A model generated the notes under the pieces. The model ran no database searches. It saw only the letters and a list, made by a program, of their open reading frames with translations, and was not told where the DNA came from. A DNA stretch of 18,259 nucleotides from Treponema sp. GTDB taxonomy: Bacteria; Spirochaetota; Spirochaetia; Treponematales; Breznakiellaceae. A program made the position numbers and the translations under genes. Shown piece by piece: positions 15,029 to 18,259 of the stretch (its first letter is position 1; each line of letters starts with the position of its first letter). Where the stretch lies: assembly GCA_031289935.1 (NCBI GenBank), contig JAITON010000212.1:1-18259 (forward strand), written 5' to 3'.

Positions 15029-17138
15029 TTATTTTGAGAGTGAAGAGATTGTCAAGGGCTACGACGGGGCAATTTTCAAGCGGATTCTTTCCTACCTAGG
15101 GCCCTACAAAGGCCTGGTGCTCCTGGTAGCCTTTGCCCTGGCGGCCTCTACCCTGGGGGACCTGGTGGTGCCCATCATTGCCCAGCGGGTCATCGACAAC
15201 GCCCTGGTAACCCGGTTCCTGGTAATCCGCACCAATGCGGGCCGGGCCGGTCTATCGGCGGCGGCGGAAAGCTCCCTGGAAGAACTCCTGGAGGCGGCAG
15301 GGACCCGGAAGATCGGGAACCTGGCCTTTGCGCCCCAAGGGCAGAATTCCAGCCTTACGGGCCGGGTCGAGGAGGAACTCGCTGATGCCGGCGTCCTGGA
15401 CCAGGAGCGCTGGTACGCCTTTAGTCCTGGCGAGGAGGCCGGGGCGGTCATGGACCGCTATCCCGGGCGCTTTATCCGGGAGGGGGATGCGGCGGCCATC
15501 AAGAACGCGGACCTGGAGGCCCTTTCCAGGGCGGAGATACGGGCCCTCCGCAGCGGGGACCTCTCCTACCTGACCCGTATGGTGATTATCGCCCTGGTTA
15601 TCCTGGCGCTGGTCTTCGTTTTTACCTTTATCCAGACCTGGACCACCGACTATATCGGCCAGCTCGTGATGAAGGATATGCGGCTGGAACTGTTCCGCAA
15701 GACCGCTTCCCAGTCCACGGACTTCCTGTCCCGGCACCCGGTGGGCCGTATCGTAACCCGCCTTACCGGGGACGTGGAAACCATCAACGAGTTCTTTACC
15801 TCGGTGCTCGTGGCCTTTCTCAAGGACCTGTCGGTCATGGCCGGGGTCCTGGTAGTCCTCTTCGTGCTCTCCCCCAAGCTGGCCCTGGTGGTGCTCCTGA
15901 CCCTGCCGCCGGTACTGGTCGCCACCTCTATCAGCCGGGTCAAGTCCCGGGACGCCTTTCGCCGGCAGCGGGCTGCATCGTCCAAGGTCAACTCCTATTT
16001 GTCGGAGCGGCTTTCCGGGGTTCAGGTAGTGCAGCTTTTCCGGGGGGAACAGAAGAGCCGCCGGGAGTTCGGCGAGCGGAACCAGGAACTCCTGGACGCG
16101 AGCCTCAAGGAGATGTACGTATTCGCCACCTTCCGGCCCCTGGTGGACTGGTTTGCCACCATTACCACCTCGGCGGTTATCGTGGTGGGGGCCATGTTGG
16201 TGCTGGATTTGTCGGTGTCCCTGGGGGTGCTCTTCGCCTTTATCAGCCTGGTGGGCATGTTCTATGCGCCGGTTCAGGATATCGCCGAGAAGTACACCAT
16301 GCTCCAGTCCGCCATGGCCGGGGGCGAGCGGGTCTTTAAGCTCCTGGACACCGAAGAGGCCATTCCCAACACCGGGAAGCGGCCCTTTGAAGATACGGTC
16401 CGGGGGCATATTGAGTTTGACGATGTGCACTTCTCCTACAAGAAAGGCGAGGAAATCCTCAAGGGCTTGAGTTTTAGGGTGAATCCCGGCGAGATGGCCG
16501 CCATTGTAGGCTATACCGGTGCGGGGAAGACGACCATAACCAACGTACTGGCCCGGCTCTGGGACCTCGACTCCGGGGAGATTCGCCTGGACGGGGTTCC
16601 AATTAAGGAGATCCCCCTGGACGAACTGCGGCGTTCGGCCCTGCCGGTGCTCCAGGACGTGTTTCTCTTCTCCGGCACCGTGGCGGAGAACATTAGCCTG
16701 GGGCTGCCCTTAACCGGGGACCAGGTGGAGGAGGCCGCCCGGGCGGTCCATGCCCACGAGTTTATCTCCAGGCTGCCCGAGGGCTACCGGACGAAACTTT
16801 CCGAGGGGGCCACCAATATTTCCAGCGGCCAGCGGCAGCTCATCAGCTTTGCCCGGGTTATCGCCCACAACCCGGCCATTGTGATCCTGGACGAGGCCAC
16901 CAGTTCTATCGACACCGAGACCGAGCACCTGATCCAACTGGGCATGCAGCGGGTTCTGGCGGGCCGCACCTCTATCGTGATCGCCCACCGGCTCTCCACC
17001 ATCCGCCACGCCGACCGGATCCTGGTGCTTTCGGGCGGCCGGCTGGTAGAGCAGGGCAGGCACGATGAACTTATCAGCCGGGGCGGCCTCTACGCCACCC
17101 TTTACCGGCTCCAATACGAGGGCGGGATAGAGGAATAA
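15021..17138 (+). CDS. ABC exporter half-transporter with catalytic Walker B and a large TM1-TM2 insertion
   Basis: This is the second half of a heterodimeric exporter, 705 residues against a usual 580-600. TM1 is about 31-55. Roughly 115 extra residues (about 66-184) then precede TM2 (RMVIIALVILALVFVFTFI, from 186). The extra block is charged, Ala/Glu-rich and cysteine-free, and should lie on the periplasmic side. Motifs: Walker A GYTGAGKTT 497-505, Q-loop VLQDVFLFSG, signature ISSGQ 600-604 (Gly changed to Ser), Walker B AIVILDE with D624 and catalytic E625, and H-loop H656. The non-standard signature pairs with the partner's Asp-type Walker B, so one of two ATP sites is degenerate, as in TM287/288- and TmrAB-type heterodimers. 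It is the last gene of the cheW operon. A 37-bp repeat begins at the base after its stop. Confidence 0.93.
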   Translation: MADYFESEEIVKGYDGAIFKRILSYLGPYKGLVLLVAFALAASTLGDLVVPIIAQRVIDNALVTRFLVIRTNAGRAGLSAAAESSLEELLEAAGTRKIGNLAFAPQGQNSSLTGRVEEELADAGVLDQERWYAFSPGEEAGAVMDRYPGRFIREGDAAAIKNADLEALSRAEIRALRSGDLSYLTRMVIIALVILALVFVFTFIQTWTTDYIGQLVMKDMRLELFRKTASQSTDFLSRHPVGRIVTRLTGDVETINEFFTSVLVAFLKDLSVMAGVLVVLFVLSPKLALVVLLTLPPVLVATSISRVKSRDAFRRQRAASSKVNSYLSERLSGVQVVQLFRGEQKSRREFGERNQELLDASLKEMYVFATFRPLVDWFATITTSAVIVVGAMLVLDLSVSLGVLFAFISLVGMFYAPVQDIAEKYTMLQSAMAGGERVFKLLDTEEAIPNTGKRPFEDTVRGHIEFDDVHFSYKKGEEILKGLSFRVNPGEMAAIVGYTGAGKTTITNVLARLWDLDSGEIRLDGVPIKEIPLDELRRSALPVLQDVFLFSGTVAENISLGLPLTGDQVEEAARAVHAHEFISRLPEGYRTKLSEGATNISSGQRQLISFARVIAHNPAIVILDEATSSIDTETEHLIQLGMQRVLAGRTSIVIAHRLSTIRHADRILVLSGGRLVEQGRHDELISRGGLYATLYRLQYEGGIEE

Positions 17139-17175
17139 CCCGCTGCGTAAATAAGTACCTGCGCGGGGTCCTGGC
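17139..17175 (+). repeat. 37-bp direct repeat, copy 1
   Basis: Begins CCCGCTGCGTAAATAAG and ends GGGGTCCTGGC. It is identical over 37 bases to 18074-18110, 935 bases downstream, and the flanking bases differ on both sides. It begins at the base right after the TAA of the second exporter gene. The two copies enclose one complete two-gene module. It may mark a recombination junction or be part of a longer dispersed repeat. Confidence 0.9.
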
Positions 17176-17212
17176 CTGGGGGTTGGTATTCGAGGGTTTG
17201 CCGGAAAAGGTG

Positions 17213-17256
17213 AGAAGGCGGGGCCGGTTGCGGCTTCGCCTTCTTCGTTTGCGTTT
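17213..17256 (+). terminator. Possible terminator of the cheW-recN-exporter operon
   Basis: AGAAGGCG (17213-17220) pairs with CGCCTTCT (17237-17244), and an inner CCG/CGG can extend the hairpin. The following TCGTTTGCGTTT is T-rich but interrupted. The position, 75 bases after the exporter stop and just before a new promoter, fits an intrinsic terminator. The loop is large and the T-tract is weak, so this is tentative. Confidence 0.4.
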
Positions 17257-17283
17257 GACGGTTTTGGGGAAATGGGCTAGAAT
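17255..17283 (+). promoter_or_regulatory. Predicted sigma70-type promoter of the 3' module, copy 1
   Basis: TTGACG (17255-17260) and TAGAAT (17278-17283) are exactly 17 bases apart, matching 5 of 6 and 5 of 6 consensus positions. The start of transcription would fall near 17290, at the ribosome-binding site AAGGAG (17290-17295), which is 6 bases before the ATG at 17302. The mRNA leader would therefore be very short. The same layout recurs at 18205-18251. Confidence 0.7.
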
Positions 17284-17301
17284 GGGGGTAAGGAGTAGAA
17301 A

Positions 17302-17538
17302 ATGATAACATACCGGGTAATGTCCCTGGATGAACGGTTTGAAATTAGCCGGAAGGCCGACGAATTGGAAAAAGCCGGTAAGTATGAAGAGGCAATGGCG
17401 ATGAACAAGACGCGGCCCCTGTCGCCGTATCTGGCAAAGATTTTGAAAGAGAAGGTCGGTGTGGAGTATCTGCGTAAAAGCGGCTGGAACCTGGCCGAAG
17501 CGGAGGCGGAGTTTGGACCCGGCTGGCTTGACCGATAG
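17302..17538 (+). CDS. Small protein of unknown function, first gene of a repeated two-gene module
   Basis: The 78 residues match no family I can name. The N-terminal half is a charged helical stretch (SLDERFEISRKADELEKAG then KYEEAMAM), which looks like half of a TPR-type helix pair. The C-terminal half reads YLAKILKEKVGVEYLRKSGW followed by NLAEAEAEFGPGWLDR. Acidic and basic residues are about balanced; there is no signal or membrane segment and no cysteine. The start is well supported: a consensus-like promoter, AAGGAG 6 bases before ATG, and the same first codons (ATGATAACA) at 18251 behind an equivalent promoter. The stop is one base before the GTG of the next gene. The small-plus-larger arrangement recalls toxin-antitoxin or immunity pairs, but nothing in the sequence proves it. 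Confidence 0.75.
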   Translation: MITYRVMSLDERFEISRKADELEKAGKYEEAMAMNKTRPLSPYLAKILKEKVGVEYLRKSGWNLAEAEAEFGPGWLDR

Positions 17539-17539
17539 A

Positions 17540-18085
17540 GTGACGAATGTCGTAGAACTGATAGCCAACGGCCGCGTTGAATTGCGTACTCAGGGCAAGG
17601 CGGAGCAGGGGCGAATTGACTTCCACGATGGTCTTGACAAGGCCATTGAAATATTCACCGAGGTCCAAGCCACCCGCGATTCCTCCCTCATGCTTCTTGC
17701 CGAATACGTCTATATCGCGCAGGAGCTGGCATCCAGCCGGCCCGAAGAAAAAGAGGCCCGTGTCAGTTGTGAGGCGGCCATGCAGGACTTTGACGACGCG
17801 TTCAATTGCCTGAAAATAGTGGAGCAGCCGGCAGTGTATCAGGGCGCGGAGCAATCCCATCCCCACCGCGCCAAATACCGCTACAAGGGTATGCCCCGCG
17901 ATGCCTTTCATATCGCCTACATGGGCCACCGAACCCGCGTTAAGAACTCCCTGCGTAAAATCGGCTTTGACCCCGATGAACAGACCTTGCTGGAGTTACG
18001 AATGGGCGTGTTCAATACCGCCCAGAACGTATATCTGGAGAAGCAACAAGCCGCGCTGCCTAGGCGATGCCCGCCCGCTGCGTAA
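17540..18085 (+). CDS. Protein of unknown function, second gene of the repeated module
   Basis: The 181 residues start at a GTG one base after the upstream stop, so translation is probably coupled; no ribosome-binding site of its own is seen. The frame is open back to a GTG at 17459, but that would run through the upstream gene. The protein looks helical: GLDKAIEIFTEVQATRDSSL, LLAEYVYIAQELASSRPEEK and CEAAMQDFDDAFNCLKIVEQ. A basic, His/Tyr/Arg-rich centre follows (SHPHRAKYRYKGMPRDAFHI, about 115-134), then HRTRVKNSLRKIGFDPDE. No known catalytic motif was found; an R-x4-6-H HEPN motif was looked for and is not convincing. The last three codons and the stop (Pro-Ala-Ala-stop) lie inside the second 37-bp repeat, so the C-terminus may have been set by recombination. 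Confidence 0.7.
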   Translation: MTNVVELIANGRVELRTQGKAEQGRIDFHDGLDKAIEIFTEVQATRDSSLMLLAEYVYIAQELASSRPEEKEARVSCEAAMQDFDDAFNCLKIVEQPAVYQGAEQSHPHRAKYRYKGMPRDAFHIAYMGHRTRVKNSLRKIGFDPDEQTLLELRMGVFNTAQNVYLEKQQAALPRRCPPAA

Positions 18086-18110
18086 ATAAGTACCTGCGCG
18101 GGGTCCTGGC
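18074..18110 (+). repeat. 37-bp direct repeat, copy 2
   Basis: Identical to 17139-17175. Its first 12 bases supply the codons CCC GCT GCG and the TAA stop of the preceding gene. From the repeat start to the next ATG is 177 bases here against 163 in copy 1; the sequence between differs except near the promoter and ribosome-binding site. Confidence 0.9.
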
Positions 18111-18123
18111 GGGGAAAAACCAC

Positions 18124-18165
18124 GGTTCCCCGACCATCCGGCTTTGCCGGATGGCGAGGTTCCCC
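18124..18165. repeat. Perfect 9-bp hairpin framed by GGTTCCCC direct repeats
   Basis: CCATCCGGC (18134-18142) and GCCGGATGG (18146-18154) are perfectly complementary around a TTT loop. GGTTCCCC occurs on both sides at 18124-18131 and 18158-18165. No T-run follows the stem, so a classic intrinsic terminator is unlikely on the + strand. It resembles a REP-type or mobile palindromic unit, and no equivalent sits at the same place in module copy 1. Confidence 0.7.
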
Positions 18166-18204
18166 CCGTGTTCTCTATATCTCCGCGTGGGGTAAATGGG
18201 GGCG

Positions 18205-18233
18205 TGGACAAAACGCGGGGAGTGGGGTAACAT
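18205..18233 (+). promoter_or_regulatory. Predicted sigma70-type promoter of the 3' module, copy 2
   Basis: TGGACA (18205-18210) and TAACAT (18228-18233) are 17 bases apart. AAGGAG follows at 18239-18244, 6 bases before an ATG at 18251. This is the same geometry as 17255-17302, though the spacer sequence is different. Confidence 0.6.
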
Positions 18234-18250
18234 GGGGTAAGGAGTTTGAA

Positions 18251-18259
18251 ATGATAACA
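18251..18259 (+). CDS. Start of a probable second copy of the 78-residue gene, cut by the window edge
   Basis: Only ATG ATA ACA (Met-Ile-Thr) is visible, identical to the first three codons at 17302. The ribosome-binding site AAGGAG at the same distance and a promoter with the same spacing make a paralogue of the 17302 gene likely. The identity of the gene beyond base 18259 is inferred. Confidence 0.5.

Noticed and set aside
15252..16430. A 392-codon open frame on the minus strand across the second exporter gene
   Set aside because: The opposite strand encodes a protein with all ABC motifs. The antisense product is rich in Gly, His and Gln with no domain.
17459..17539. Upstream GTG start for the second module gene
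   Set aside because: It lies deep inside the 78-residue gene in another frame. The GTG at 17540, one base after that gene's stop, fits coupled translation better.
17139..18110. Insertion sequence or transposon bounded by the 37-bp repeats
   Set aside because: The repeats are direct, no transposase or integrase is encoded between them, and no terminal inverted repeats or short target duplications were seen.

Overview
The window looks like chromosomal DNA of a GC-rich spirochaete related to Treponema. This is inferred from gene content and order: a V-type ATPase cluster in the order A-B-D-I-K with no F gene between B and D, followed by ispG, then a chain cheW / aminotransferase-like gene / NAD kinase / recN. 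From memory, that chain resembles treponemal gene neighbourhoods. The species cannot be named from the sequence alone. Every supported gene is on the + strand.

Layout. (1) 1-7932: an operon-like run of V-type ATPase subunits A (5' end outside the window), B, D, I and K, then ispG 7 bases later and an exported or lipid-anchored TPR protein. The rotor ring subunit K carries the residue set known for Na+ binding. (2) 7933-8265: a gene-free spacer holding two adjacent tandem arrays, a 23-bp unit (about five copies) and a 14-bp self-complementary unit (five exact copies plus degenerate ones), then a good sigma70-type promoter. (3) 8266-17138: a second, very compact operon: cheW, a DegT/DnrJ/EryC1-fold protein that lacks the usual PLP lysine, nadK, recN, an unrecognised 266-residue protein, and two ABC exporter half-transporters. 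The two exporter halves have the complementary site defects expected of an asymmetric heterodimer, and the second has about 115 extra residues between its first two membrane helices. Successive genes overlap or lie within 10 bases of each other. (4) 17139-18259: a different kind of DNA. A two-gene module of unknown function (78 and 181 residues) has its own consensus-like promoter and lies between two identical 37-bp direct repeats. After the second repeat comes another promoter with the same spacing, another ribosome-binding site and the same first three codons. The window therefore ends at the start of what is probably a second, tandem copy of the module.

How it fits together: the first half is energy coupling and isoprenoid synthesis; the second operon mixes chemotaxis coupling, NADP supply, DNA repair and export in one transcript. 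The 3' module array is the most likely place for an undescribed system. What it does cannot be told from this sequence.
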